From: Heyndrickxia oleronia
GTDB taxonomy: Bacteria > Bacillota > Bacilli > Bacillales > Bacillaceae_C
Length of the DNA: 64,000 bases
Direction: 5' to 3'
Assembly (NCBI RefSeq): GCF_017809215.1
Contig: NZ_CP065424.1
Span: 1,830,001-1,894,000 of the forward strand
Part shown: piece after piece, positions 49,722-58,982 of the stretch
How the letters are laid out: every line of letters begins with the position of its first letter
Position numbering within the stretch: position 1 is the first letter of the stretch
The notes under the pieces: model-generated
The model's input: only the letters and a program-made list of their open reading frames with translations
Databases searched by the model: none
Told to the model about the DNA's origin: nothing
Translations under genes and position numbers: made by a program

Positions 49722-50492
49722 TGCTTTAATTTTTGGTTGTGGTATTTCACGAATGCTTAGATAGAGCATAATGAAACAAACGATCCAGTTAATAAAAAGT
49801 CCACCAGGAACAACTGTTTTTATAGCATCCATTAAAAAGAAAAATACAGTTGGCAAGGTAATACTATGTGCAGCAAGCCGCCAGCTTTGACGGTATTGAA
49901 GTTTACGATTAAGAGCTTGAGCGATTAGAACCCCAATACCTGCAAAAATAGATACTTTTATAAATCCTAATGCAGCAGTAAATAAATATAGAAAAACAAA
50001 AATGATTGGTAGCACAATCCAAAGAACCCCATGAATGGATGTTAAAAATTTATCGATATCTTTATTTTCCATTTTATTATCTTGAAAAGTAGAATAAGAG
50101 AAATTTTGACCTGTTTGATTATTAACAACAAAAAATTCATCTTTTAATAAAGCAATCGCATTTCCATGATTTCTAACATCATTTTCCGTGGTCTGTCCAG
50201 TTGAATCAAATATAATATCAAAGCCATCCTTTTTGATAATGATCGGTTTACTTTCATTTGAAGTTAATTCACCGTTTTCAATGATAAACGGAGGTAATTC
50301 GTCCATAAAAATTTGCTTTCCTTCGTTTAATGCTTGAATAGACATTTTTGATAGATGATAAAGACTAGGAATTGTTGAAAGTAGCATTAGTAAAAATACA
50401 TATAATATCGTCCTTCCGATGCCAAGAAAACGATATTTGGCAATATCCTTTGGTGAATATAAGCTTTTAATAAAACGTTGGATAATCGTCAT
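49719..50492 (-). CDS. yqgB: DUF1189 membrane protein (YqgB-like)
   Basis: A 257-residue protein. One membrane helix at about 25-48 is followed by an extracytoplasmic domain (about 50-155: DELPPFIIENGELTSNES ... KKDGFDIIFDSTG). Three or four C-terminal helices (160-250) complete it. This is the DUF1189 layout; the B. subtilis member between yqfZ and sodA is YqgB. Function unknown. GGAAGTGATGTTTA precedes ATG 50492. Divergent from sodA. Confidence 0.85.
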   Translation of the reverse strand: MTIIQRFIKSLYSPKDIAKYRFLGIGRTILYVFLLMLLSTIPSLYHLSKMSIQALNEGKQIFMDELPPFIIENGELTSNESKPIIIKKDGFDIIFDSTGQTTENDVRNHGNAIALLKDEFFVVNNQTGQNFSYSTFQDNKMENKDIDKFLTSIHGVLWIVLPIIFVFLYLFTAALGFIKVSIFAGIGVLIAQALNRKLQYRQSWRLAAHSITLPTVFFFLMDAIKTVVPGGLFINWIVCFIMLYLSIREIPQPKIKA

Positions 50493-50680
50493 TAAACATC
50501 ACTTCCTTCATTACACTATTCTAGATTTGTACAACTATTTATCATTTTAGATTTTTTTTTACTAAATGTCATTTCAAATTGTGAATTATTAAGGAAGTTT
50601 CTAAGTCAGGGAATTTTTTTCTAAAAAAATAGGCAATATATTTGCCCAACACCTACTAACTTTGGTAATCTTAAGTTGAA

Positions 50681-50701
50681 TATAATGAATCATTTGATTC
50701 A
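50681..50701 (+). promoter_or_regulatory. sodA -10 with overlapping operator-like palindrome
   Basis: TATAAT at 50681-50686 shares its last T with the palindrome TGAATCATTTGATTCA (arms TGAATCA and TGATTCA, 50686-50701). The -35 is weak. The position over the start of transcription suggests a repressor site. Confidence 0.55.
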
Positions 50702-50728
50702 ATCACTTTACATAGGGAGGAATTTACC

Positions 50729-51337
50729 ATGGCATTTGAACTACCACAATTACCTTATGCATATGACGCTCTTGAGCCACATATTGATAAGGAAACTATG
50801 AATATTCATCACACAAAACATCATAACACATATGTTACAAACTTAAACGCTGCACTTGAAGGAAATGATGAACTTCTTAACAAATCAGTAGAAGAAGTAA
50901 TCGCAAACCTAGATGCAGTTCCTGAAGCTAAACGTACAGCTGTACGTAATAATGGTGGCGGACATGCAAACCATTCATTATTCTGGAAGCTTTTATCTCC
51001 AAATGGTGGAGGAGAACCCACTGGTGAGTTGGCTGAAGCGATTAATAAAAAATTCGGTAGCCTTGACAAATTTAAAGAAGAATTTGCAACAGCAGCTGCT
51101 GGACGTTTTGGTTCAGGCTGGGCTTGGTTAGTTGTAAATAATGGTGAATTAGAAGTAACAAGCACTCCAAACCAAGACAATCCAATTATGGAAGGTAAAA
51201 CACCAATTTTAGGCTTAGATGTTTGGGAACATGCTTATTACTTAAATTATCAAAATCGCCGTCCTGATTACATTAAAGCATTTTGGAATGTAATAAATTG
51301 GGATGAAGTAGCTAAATTATATTCAGCTGCAAAGTAA
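50729..51337 (+). CDS. sodA: Superoxide dismutase (Mn type)
   Basis: A 202-residue superoxide dismutase. Metal ligands are in [12 protein letters not shown] (His), [16 protein letters not shown] (His) and [15 protein letters not shown] (Asp and His). The DVWEHAYY motif and the Gly/Gln pattern fit the manganese form. It removes superoxide in the cytoplasm and contributes to spore-coat cross-linking in B. subtilis. GGGAGG precedes ATG 50729. A palindrome at the promoter may control it. Confidence 0.97.
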   Translation: MAFELPQLPYAYDALEPHIDKETMNIHHTKHHNTYVTNLNAALEGNDELLNKSVEEVIANLDAVPEAKRTAVRNNGGGHANHSLFWKLLSPNGGGEPTGELAEAINKKFGSLDKFKEEFATAAAGRFGSGWAWLVVNNGELEVTSTPNQDNPIMEGKTPILGLDVWEHAYYLNYQNRRPDYIKAFWNVINWDEVAKLYSAAK

Positions 51338-51348
51338 TAAAATAACTA

Positions 51349-51374
51349 AAGCACCGGTTTTCCGGTGCTTTTAT
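51349..51374 (+). terminator. Terminator after sodA
   Basis: AAGCACCGG and CCGGTGCTT arms with a 4-base loop, followed by TTATTATTTT. Confidence 0.9.
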
Positions 51375-51526
51375 TATTTTATCTAAAAAAGATTGTTCAA
51401 CCACTTTTTGCTGAATTAACAAAGAAATTGTGAAAAATAATAAAGATAAAAAAGTGCCTTCGCAAAAATATGTATAATGTCCCCCCTTTTTCAAAAGCTA
51501 TAAAGGATGAAAAAGGGGAGTTTTTT

Positions 51527-52744
51527 ATGATATTTCGAAAATGGTTAGGTGAAGTTGAATTAACAAAAGATCTTTCTTTATTGTTATTTATTGGTGGTAT
51601 ATATTCACTCAGTGTGGCACTTTCAAATACTTTTGTAAACATTTACTTATGGAAACAATCAGGTGAATTTATTGATTTAGCAGTTTATAATTTATCAGTT
51701 GTTATTTTTCAACCACTTACATTTATTCTTGCTGGGCGGTGGGCGAAAAAAATAGACAGAGTCATCGTATTAAGAATTGGTGTGATTTTTCTGGCCCTTT
51801 TTTATATTTCGGTGCTGCTTTTTGGTGAACATGCATCAAGATATTTAATTGTTTTAGGAGGTCTGTTAGGAATTGGTTATGGCTTTTATTGGTTAGCCTT
51901 TAATGTCCTAACATTTGAAATCACTGAGCCAGAGACAAGAGATTTTTTTAACGGTTTTTTAGGAACTTTGAGCTCTGGAGGAGGCATGATAGGTCCAATA
52001 TTAGCAGGATATATCATTTCGAGATTTGTTTCAAATCTTGGTTACACCATTGTGTTTGGTCTTTCTCTTACTCTTTTTGCACTAGCTGTAGTTTTGAGCT
52101 TCTTTATTAAAAGGCGTCCTGCTCATGGAAGTTATTTATTAGCTCGTGTTTTGAGTCAAAGAAAAAATGATGAGAATTGGCGGCTAATTACCACTGCTCA
52201 TTTTTTTCAAGGCTTACGAGATGGAACATTCGCTTTCATCATATCCGTTTTTGTGTTTGTGTCAACAGGAAGCGAATTCGCTTTAGGAACTTTTGGATTA
52301 ATAAATTCAGGAATTTCCTTTATTGCCTATTCAATTGTTCCGAAATTTATTAAAAATAAGTTTCGAAAAAAAGCGATTCTATTAGGAGGAATTCTTTTAT
52401 ATGGAGCAATTTATATTATTGTATTTGATTTCAGTTACGTTAGATTATTGATTTATGCAGCTGTTATTGCCATCGCCTATCCGATCGTTCTAGTCCCATA
52501 CATTTCGATGACATATGATGTAATAGGGAAAGGCTGGAAGGCGGCAGAAGCGAGAATTGAATATATCGTTGTGCGAGAACTCTTTTTAAATCTCGGTAGA
52601 ATTGTCTCCATCCTAGCATTTATTGGAGCTATAACATTTTTTAATCAAGATAAAAGCATACCATTTCTATTGATGATTTTAGGTGCAGGATACTTATGTG
52701 TGTTTTATTTTTTAAGAAGAGTAAAATTTCAATCTATGACTTAG
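51527..52744 (+). CDS. yqgE: MFS transporter YqgE
   Basis: A 405-residue major facilitator protein with about 12 membrane helices, a central cytoplasmic loop (KRRPAHGSYLLARVLSQRKN) and positively charged loops after helices 2 and 8. Substrate unknown. The N-terminal ORF codons before ATG 51527 are discounted because AAAAAGGGGAG lies just before this ATG. It matches YqgE in position between sodA and pbpA. Confidence 0.9.
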   Translation: MIFRKWLGEVELTKDLSLLLFIGGIYSLSVALSNTFVNIYLWKQSGEFIDLAVYNLSVVIFQPLTFILAGRWAKKIDRVIVLRIGVIFLALFYISVLLFGEHASRYLIVLGGLLGIGYGFYWLAFNVLTFEITEPETRDFFNGFLGTLSSGGGMIGPILAGYIISRFVSNLGYTIVFGLSLTLFALAVVLSFFIKRRPAHGSYLLARVLSQRKNDENWRLITTAHFFQGLRDGTFAFIISVFVFVSTGSEFALGTFGLINSGISFIAYSIVPKFIKNKFRKKAILLGGILLYGAIYIIVFDFSYVRLLIYAAVIAIAYPIVLVPYISMTYDVIGKGWKAAEARIEYIVVRELFLNLGRIVSILAFIGAITFFNQDKSIPFLLMILGAGYLCVFYFLRRVKFQSMT

Positions 52745-52747
52745 ATT

Positions 52748-52786
52748 AAAAAGATGTCCCATGATTTATGGTGACATCTTTTTTTT
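52748..52786 (+). terminator. Terminator after yqgE
   Basis: AAAAAGATGTC and GACATCTTTTT arms with a 14-base loop, continuing into a T-run. Confidence 0.88.
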
Positions 52787-52871
52787 GTTTAGATATTTCT
52801 AAATTTTAATACTATTTCACCGTTTTTTCTTTTACAATATAAGAAAGGGATTAAGAGAAAGTGGTGAAAAA

Positions 52872-55049
52872 ATGAGTAAGAAAAAAAAAGTTTATATTCC
52901 TATTAGAATGAATATCCTTTTTTTTATTGTTTTTCTATTATTTTCTTTGTTGATCTTTCGTTTAGGTATTGTTCAAATTGTTTATGGGGACACATACAAA
53001 AATGAGATTAAGAAAACACAAGATGTAATCATTTCGATACCAGTCCCTCGGGGTCAGATTATTGATCGAAATGGATATTTGATCGTTGGGAATCAACCTC
53101 TTAATGCCATCACTTATACTAGACCACAATCAATTGAAACCGAACAAATACTAGAAATTGCTAAAAAATTGGCTAGGATGATCAATAAAAAGTCTGAAGA
53201 AGATATAAAAGCCATAACGGAGAGGGATCGAAAAGACTTCTGGATTTTAAAACATCCTAAAGAGGCACAAGCAAAGGTTTCACCTTTAGATGAAGCAATG
53301 TTAAAGAAGAAAAAACTCGATAAAAACGAATATGATAAGGAAATATATCAATTAATTCTTAAAAGAATTACCAAAAAGGAAATCCAGTCTTTCACTGAAA
53401 AAGAGCTGGAAGTGCTTGCTATATATCGAGAAATGATGAGTGGTTACCCATTATCGCCACAAATTATTAAAAATAAAAATGTAACGAAAGAAGAAATGGC
53501 TATTATTGCAGAGAATTTAGATGTACTTCCCGGTGTCAATACGATGACAGATTGGGATCGTTATAATACTTATAAACAAGAAAATGGATATGCACCACTC
53601 GCATCAGTACTAGGAAAAATAACAACCTCTAAAGAGGGGTTACCTCGTGAATTAGCAAACTATTATGAAGCCATTGGCTATAGCCGCAATGATCGAGTCG
53701 GTAAAAGCTATTTAGAATATCAATATGAAGAGATATTGAGAGGACAAAAGGAAAAAATTAATAATGTAACGAATAAACAAGGAAATGTGGTTGAATCAAA
53801 TGTCCTACGGAAAGGAAAAAGAGGGAATGATCTTGTTCTTTCAATAGATATGGAGCTTCAGCAAAAAGTAGAGGAAATTATTTCTCGAGAAATTATGAAA
53901 CATAAGACCGCAAGTCAACCATACTTAGATCGGGCTTTTGTGACTGTTATGAATCCTAATACGGGTGAAATACTAGCTTTGGGTGGGAAGTTATTGGAGG
54001 CAGATAAGACAGGTAATAACCAAATGGTTGATTTTGCATTAGGAAATATGATCACATCTTATTCGATGGGTTCCACTGTCAAGGCTGCTACGGTGTTAAC
54101 CGGATATCAAACAGGTGCAATTGCTCCTAACACTTATCTGGAGGATCGCCCTTTATACTTTAAAGATACGAAGAAAAAAAGTTCATGGAATACGAGTGGA
54201 TTTGGTCAAATAAATGATCTTTACGCATTAAAAAGATCGTCAAATGTCTATATGTTTTTAACAGCGATGAAAATAGGGGGGCAACAAACCTACATCCCGA
54301 ATGGACCTCTTTATATTGATAAAGTAGAAGCATTAAAAAAGTTCCGTCATAATTTTGCGCAATTTGGGTTAGGTGTTAAAACAGGAATTGACTTGCCGGG
54401 AGAACAGATTGGTTACGGAGGAGCAATACCTGATGAACCAGGGAAAGTATTAGACTTTGCCATTGGACAATATGATACCTATACACCTCTCCAGCTTGTA
54501 CAATACATTTCTACTATTGCTAATGGAGGGTATCGGATTCAGCCACATCTTGCTAAGGAAATTCGTGAACCAGGAGAGCATATGAGTGAATTAGGTCCAA
54601 TTATACAGGAAATTAGTCCGAAGATATTAAATAAACTAGACATGAAAACAGAATGGATTGAACGTGTACAGCAAGGACTAATTTCTGTCGTTAATGAACC
54701 ATTAGGAACAGGTTATGGAATGATTAAAAATAAGCAATTTAAAATTGCCGGGAAAACAGGTACAGCACAAGCACAATATGACGGACCAAAAGCAGGTCAT
54801 CCGATGCTTTGGAACCTGACGTTTGCTGGTTATGCACCCTATGATAATCCTGAGGTGGCCATTTCTGTTGTCGTTCCGTGGTCTGTTACAGATAAGAATT
54901 TTTCACCTAATCTTGTTATAGCAGATGAAGTATTTAAAGCCTATTTTGACCTAAAGAAAAATCGTGGTGAAATGGAGAACAGTACTACGATACAAACAAT
55001 AAAAAAACAAACGGATACAACTAAAAATGAAGAAACCATCGAGGAATAG
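52872..55049 (+). CDS. pbpA: Class B penicillin-binding protein 2A, first of tandem pair
   Basis: A 725-residue transpeptidase for cell elongation. A short Lys-rich cytoplasmic N-terminus and a membrane anchor (about 15-37) precede the dimerisation domain (VPRGQIIDRNGYLIVGNQPL). The transpeptidase domain has all three active-site motifs: STVK (in SYSMGSTVKAATV), SSN (in LKRSSNVYMF) and KTGTAQA. It works with the Rod complex to cross-link lateral wall. Translation starts after GTGGTGAAAA. The close paralogue follows 124 bases later. Confidence 0.94.
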   Translation: MSKKKKVYIPIRMNILFFIVFLLFSLLIFRLGIVQIVYGDTYKNEIKKTQDVIISIPVPRGQIIDRNGYLIVGNQPLNAITYTRPQSIETEQILEIAKKLARMINKKSEEDIKAITERDRKDFWILKHPKEAQAKVSPLDEAMLKKKKLDKNEYDKEIYQLILKRITKKEIQSFTEKELEVLAIYREMMSGYPLSPQIIKNKNVTKEEMAIIAENLDVLPGVNTMTDWDRYNTYKQENGYAPLASVLGKITTSKEGLPRELANYYEAIGYSRNDRVGKSYLEYQYEEILRGQKEKINNVTNKQGNVVESNVLRKGKRGNDLVLSIDMELQQKVEEIISREIMKHKTASQPYLDRAFVTVMNPNTGEILALGGKLLEADKTGNNQMVDFALGNMITSYSMGSTVKAATVLTGYQTGAIAPNTYLEDRPLYFKDTKKKSSWNTSGFGQINDLYALKRSSNVYMFLTAMKIGGQQTYIPNGPLYIDKVEALKKFRHNFAQFGLGVKTGIDLPGEQIGYGGAIPDEPGKVLDFAIGQYDTYTPLQLVQYISTIANGGYRIQPHLAKEIREPGEHMSELGPIIQEISPKILNKLDMKTEWIERVQQGLISVVNEPLGTGYGMIKNKQFKIAGKTGTAQAQYDGPKAGHPMLWNLTFAGYAPYDNPEVAISVVVPWSVTDKNFSPNLVIADEVFKAYFDLKKNRGEMENSTTIQTIKKQTDTTKNEETIEE

Positions 55050-55173
55050 CTAAGAAAAAAGTTTCATTATTTTTTTACATTTTTCCTTTTATTTCTTCAT
55101 TATATTTATAGAATTTCTCCCTCTTTTCCTATACAATGTAGAGTGATGTAGAAAAGTGGGAGGGATTTGTCTA

Positions 55174-57348
55174 TTGAAGAAAACGAAAAAGAAAAAAAAG
55201 GCGTTTGTCGGCTTAAGAATGAATATTCTTTTTTTTGTTGTCTTTATACTTTTTTCTGTCCTCATTCTTCGCTTAGGAATCGTTCAGATTGTATATGGTG
55301 ATGATTATAAACGGGAAATTGATAGAAAAGAGAATGTAACGGTAAATACCTCTGTACCACGTGGTAAAATCTTAGATCGTAATGGTAAATTAGTAGTTGG
55401 TAATAAACCGTTAAATGCGATTACATATACTAGACCACAAAATATTAAGCAAGAGGATATTTTAAAAGTTGCAAAGGATTTAGCAAAGATTATAAAAAAA
55501 GATACAGAAGAAGACTTTAAGGCAATAACTGTTAGAGATAAAAAAGATTTTTGGATCTTAAATCATCCGAAACAGGCTGACGAAAAAGTTACAAAGGCTG
55601 AAAAAGAAAAACTTAAAAATGATAATACAAAGATCTATAAACTAACACTTGATCGAATTACAGATGATGAAATCAATTCTTTTTCAAAGCAAGAGTTAGA
55701 GGTATTAGCAATCTATCGTGAGATGATTGGAGGATATCCTCTTTCTCCACAAATAATAAAAAATAAAAATGTTTCACCTGATGAATATGCCATTGTTAGT
55801 GAAAATCTTGATTCACTACCTGGTGTCAATACGACTACTGATTGGGATCGATATAATGTTTATAAGGACGAAGCTGGCAATGAAACTCTTGGGTCTGTGA
55901 TTGGCAAAATTTCCAGTTCTAAAGAGGGCTTGCCAAAAGAACTTGTTGATTACTACTTAGCAAGAGATTATAGTCGAAACGATCGAGTAGGAAAAAGTTA
56001 CATAGAATATCAATACGAGGATGTTCTACAGGGTCGAAAAGAGAAAGTGAAAAATGTTACAGACAAGGCGGGAAATGTATTAGAATCAGATGTTATAAGG
56101 GAAGGTAAACGAGGAGATGATCTCGTACTCTCCATAGATATCGAATTCCAGCAAGCGGTTGAAAAGATAATTAAGGAAAAATTAGCAAAGGCAAAAATTG
56201 GCCAACCCTATATAGATCGAGCATTTGTTTCAGTAATGAATCCTAATTCTGGTGAAGTTTTAGCAATGGCAGGTAAGCAATATATTCGTGATAAAGAAAC
56301 GGGTTCTACTGATGTTGCTGATTTTGCTTTAGGAAATATGACTACTTCTTATTCAGCTGGTTCAGTCGTTAAAGGTGCAACTGTATTAACTGGATATCAA
56401 ACAGGAGCAATTCATCCGGGTGAAGTAATTAGAGATGAACCTGTTTATTTAGCTGGAACAAAGGTTAAAAAATCATGGAAGACGATGGGAAGTATAAATG
56501 ACTTAACTGCACTAAAACAATCTTCCAACGTATATATGTTTAAAACTGCAATGAAAATTGGAGGACAGCAAAATTATATTCCGCATGGAAAGTTAAGCAT
56601 TGATAAAATTGATGCAATAAATAAGTTTCGGATGAATTTTGCACAATTTGGTTTAGGGATTAAAACAGGTATTGATTTACCTGGAGAACAAACAGGGTAT
56701 GGTGCTGGTCAAATACCTCCAGAGTCAGGGAAAGTTCTGGACTTTGCCATCGGACAGTATGACACTTATACACCACTTCAGCTTGTTCAATATGTTTCTA
56801 CAATTGCCAATGGGGGTTACCGAATTCAACCTCATATAGGAAAAGAAGTTCGTGAGCCAAATGAAAAAATCGATGAGATGGGTCCTGTAATTCAAGAAAT
56901 CCAACCCAAAGTGTTGAATAAAGTGGATATGAAGACCGAATGGATTGAAAGGGTACAAGATGGTTTTAAATTAGTCGTGAATGATCCTAATGGTACAGGA
57001 TATGCAACGATAAAAAATAAAAAATATAAAATTGCTGGTAAAACTGGAACAGCCCAAGCACTTTATGACGGACCGTTACCTGTTCATCCTATGTTATATA
57101 ACTTGACTTTTGTAGGCTATGCCCCATATGATAATCCAGAAATTGCACTTTCAGTCGTTTTACCTTGGTCAACTACTGATAAAACACACGTAAATCTTGA
57201 AATTGCTGACGAAGTTTTTAAAGCATATTTTGAATTAAAAGAAAAACGTGCAAAAGAAGGATTAACTAAATCAAGCTCAACAAATAAAGTTGAAAATATA
57301 GACGATGCAAAAAAACAAGCAAATACGACAGAGGATCAATCAGAATAG
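55174..57348 (+). CDS. pbpA2: Class B penicillin-binding protein 2A, second of tandem pair
   Basis: A 724-residue paralogue of the preceding protein, collinear throughout with long identical blocks (SGYPLSPQIIKNKNV-type segment, TTDWDRYN, QFGLGIKTGIDLPGEQ). Its active-site motifs are also intact: SVVK (in SYSAGSVVKGATV), SSN and KTGTAQA. It should be an active transpeptidase. Differences are concentrated in the linker and the C-terminal tail. TTG 55174 follows GGGAGGGATTTG. The downstream terminator has been split by an insertion sequence. Confidence 0.92.
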   Translation: MKKTKKKKKAFVGLRMNILFFVVFILFSVLILRLGIVQIVYGDDYKREIDRKENVTVNTSVPRGKILDRNGKLVVGNKPLNAITYTRPQNIKQEDILKVAKDLAKIIKKDTEEDFKAITVRDKKDFWILNHPKQADEKVTKAEKEKLKNDNTKIYKLTLDRITDDEINSFSKQELEVLAIYREMIGGYPLSPQIIKNKNVSPDEYAIVSENLDSLPGVNTTTDWDRYNVYKDEAGNETLGSVIGKISSSKEGLPKELVDYYLARDYSRNDRVGKSYIEYQYEDVLQGRKEKVKNVTDKAGNVLESDVIREGKRGDDLVLSIDIEFQQAVEKIIKEKLAKAKIGQPYIDRAFVSVMNPNSGEVLAMAGKQYIRDKETGSTDVADFALGNMTTSYSAGSVVKGATVLTGYQTGAIHPGEVIRDEPVYLAGTKVKKSWKTMGSINDLTALKQSSNVYMFKTAMKIGGQQNYIPHGKLSIDKIDAINKFRMNFAQFGLGIKTGIDLPGEQTGYGAGQIPPESGKVLDFAIGQYDTYTPLQLVQYVSTIANGGYRIQPHIGKEVREPNEKIDEMGPVIQEIQPKVLNKVDMKTEWIERVQDGFKLVVNDPNGTGYATIKNKKYKIAGKTGTAQALYDGPLPVHPMLYNLTFVGYAPYDNPEIALSVVLPWSTTDKTHVNLEIADEVFKAYFELKEKRAKEGLTKSSSTNKVENIDDAKKQANTTEDQSE

Positions 57349-57450
57349 TTTTGAATATCTTAAATTAAACTATGAAATAATTTTAAACAATGCAAATGGT
57401 TCATTAAAAAATAGAAACTCATATTCAAAACTTATGCTATTTTTCTAATA

Positions 57451-57470
57451 AAAAGAAACCACCTAGAGTA
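57451..57470. terminator. Left half of the terminator split by the IS
   Basis: AAAAGAAACCACCTAGA is the left arm of a hairpin whose right arm TCTAGGTGGTTTCTTT lies at 58959-58974, past the insertion sequence. Rejoined at the ATC target they give a perfect terminator with a 4-base loop, shared by pbpA2 and the convergent gene. Confidence 0.85.
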
Positions 57471-57584
57471 ATCTGAACTGAACCCCGAATAGTAGACACT
57501 TAAAAAAAAGTGCCCTATTCGGGGTTTTTTCTATGGGAAAAGCCCGTTATACTTAACATAATTAATTTGAACGGGAGTTATCTT

Positions 57585-58007
57585 ATGAGTAAAATCTATT
57601 TTAATGAACATCAACGTCAACTATTAGAAGCCAATCCCAATGTTGCTTCAGTATCTGACCGAGCGATTCAATATACACCTGAATTTAAAATTAAAGCAGT
57701 AAATGAGAACTTAGCTGGGAAAGGACCTACTCAAATCTTTATAGAAAATGGGTTTGATCTTGAAATGATTGGCCCTAAAAAGCTAAATCAGCTTTGAAGC
57801 GTTGGAGAAATACTTTTAATCAATATGGAGAAAATGGTTTTGGAAGAACGTAGAGGAAAAGGAAGTACGGGAAGACCAACAACTAGTGAGTTATCCGCTG
57901 ATAAGAAGCTAGAAAAAGCAGAGGCTCGTATTCGTTATCTCGAAGCTGAAATTGAATTACTAAAAAAGCTAGAGGAACTCGAAAGGAAGGCGAAGAAACA
58001 CAAGTAG
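57585..58007 (+). pseudogene. IS3-family orfA, frameshifted
   Basis: ATG 57585 (after GGGAG) opens the orfA helix-turn-helix protein: SDRAIQYTPEFKIKAVNENL. One A is missing in the run near 57777-57782 (GGCCCTAAAAAGC), giving a premature TGA at 57795. The +1 frame then reads KSALKRWRNTFNQYGENG. An extra T near 57838-57841 returns to the first frame, which continues ERRGKGSTGRPTTSELSADK and a leucine-zipper-like tail to 58007. The A6G slippery run TAAAAAAG for orfAB fusion is at 57961-57968. Confidence 0.85.
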
Positions 58008-58908
58008 CTCCACATGAAAAATACGCAGTCATCAATGAAGTAATTCGTAAATATCAACTAATCAATAGTGTCTCTGAGCTATGTACTGTCGCACATGTTA
58101 GTCGCAGTGGTTATTATGCATGGCTGCGGAATACTGAAAAACATGCCATTCGAGAGAACAATGATTATGAGGATTATCTCTTTTTAAAGTGCATCTATGA
58201 TGCATTCAAAGGGAAAGTTGGCTATCGTGGACTTTATATGAAAGTATGTGAATTACTTGAAAACCCAATGAACCCAAAGAAAATACGCCGTCTAATGCGC
58301 AAGTATAATTTCTTTGCGAAAGTGCGACGTGCAAACCCATATAAAAATATTGCAAAAGCTACTCAAGAACATAAGACATTACCAAATAGATTAAACCGTG
58401 AATTTACACAAGACGAGCCGGAAAAAGTATTTTTAACTGACATTACCTATTTAAAGTATCGAGGAAAAACAGCCTATCTATCCTGTGTTAAGGATGTCGC
58501 TACACGTGAAATAGTGGCATATGAATTATCACAAACATTGAAAATGTCGATTGTTTACAATACTCTAGCAAAATTAGAAGAGAAATTAGGGAATAATATA
58601 CATCCAGAAGCCATGATACACTCTGATCAAGGTTTCCATTACACGCATCCAGAATTTCAAAAAAAAGGGTGAAACAGATGAATTTGAAACAATCTATGTC
58701 ACGTAGAGGGAACTGTATCGATAATGCACCAATGGAATCCTTCTTTGGACATATGAAAGATGAAATGGACTATAAAGAAGTTCATACATTTGAAGAACTA
58801 AAACAATTAGTTAATCAATATATGATTTTCTATAATGCATCAAGAAGACAATGGAATTTAAAAAAGATGACTCCGGCAGAATACCGAAGTCATCTAATCG
58901 CTGCTTAA
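57962..58908 (+). pseudogene. IS3-family orfB transposase, frameshifted
   Basis: The orfB frame, entered by -1 slippage at the A6G run, is open from about 57962 and codes for an integrase-like DDE transposase. Visible: VSRSGYYAWLRN, GYRGLYMKV, FLTDITYLKYRGKTAYL (first Asp), MIHSDQGFHYTHPEF (second Asp) and RRGNCIDNAPMESFFGHMKD (Glu). An extra base in the A8GGG run near 58661-58671 shifts the frame and gives a TGA at 58670; the rest continues in the next frame to 58908. Confidence 0.87.
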
Positions 58909-58958
58909 ATAGCAGGGTTACTTTTATTAAACTGTCCGAAATTTAGGGCGCAGTTCAA

Positions 58959-58974
58959 TCTAGGTGGTTTCTTT
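58959..58974. terminator. Right half of the terminator split by the IS
   Basis: TCTAGGTGGTTTCTTT, the mate of 57451-57470. It ends just before the stop codon side of the minus-strand gene at 58983. Confidence 0.85.
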
Positions 58975-58982
58975 CATTTACG

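Larger units (their letters stand above)
57474..58957 (+). mobile_element. IS3-family (IS150-like) insertion sequence
   Basis: A 1484-bp element. Its ends are imperfect inverted repeats starting TGAACTGAACCCC (left) and TGAACTGCGCCCT (right, reverse complement). The 3-bp sequence ATC is duplicated on both sides (57471-57473 and 58958-58960). It encodes orfA and orfB joined by an A6G slippage site, and a DDE transposase core. Three homopolymer frameshifts break the reading frames, so it is probably inactive. Confidence 0.93.

Noticed and set aside
52872..57348. Tandem pbpA genes as an assembly duplication artefact
   Set aside because: The two copies differ throughout in bases and residues, so they are genuine diverged paralogues.
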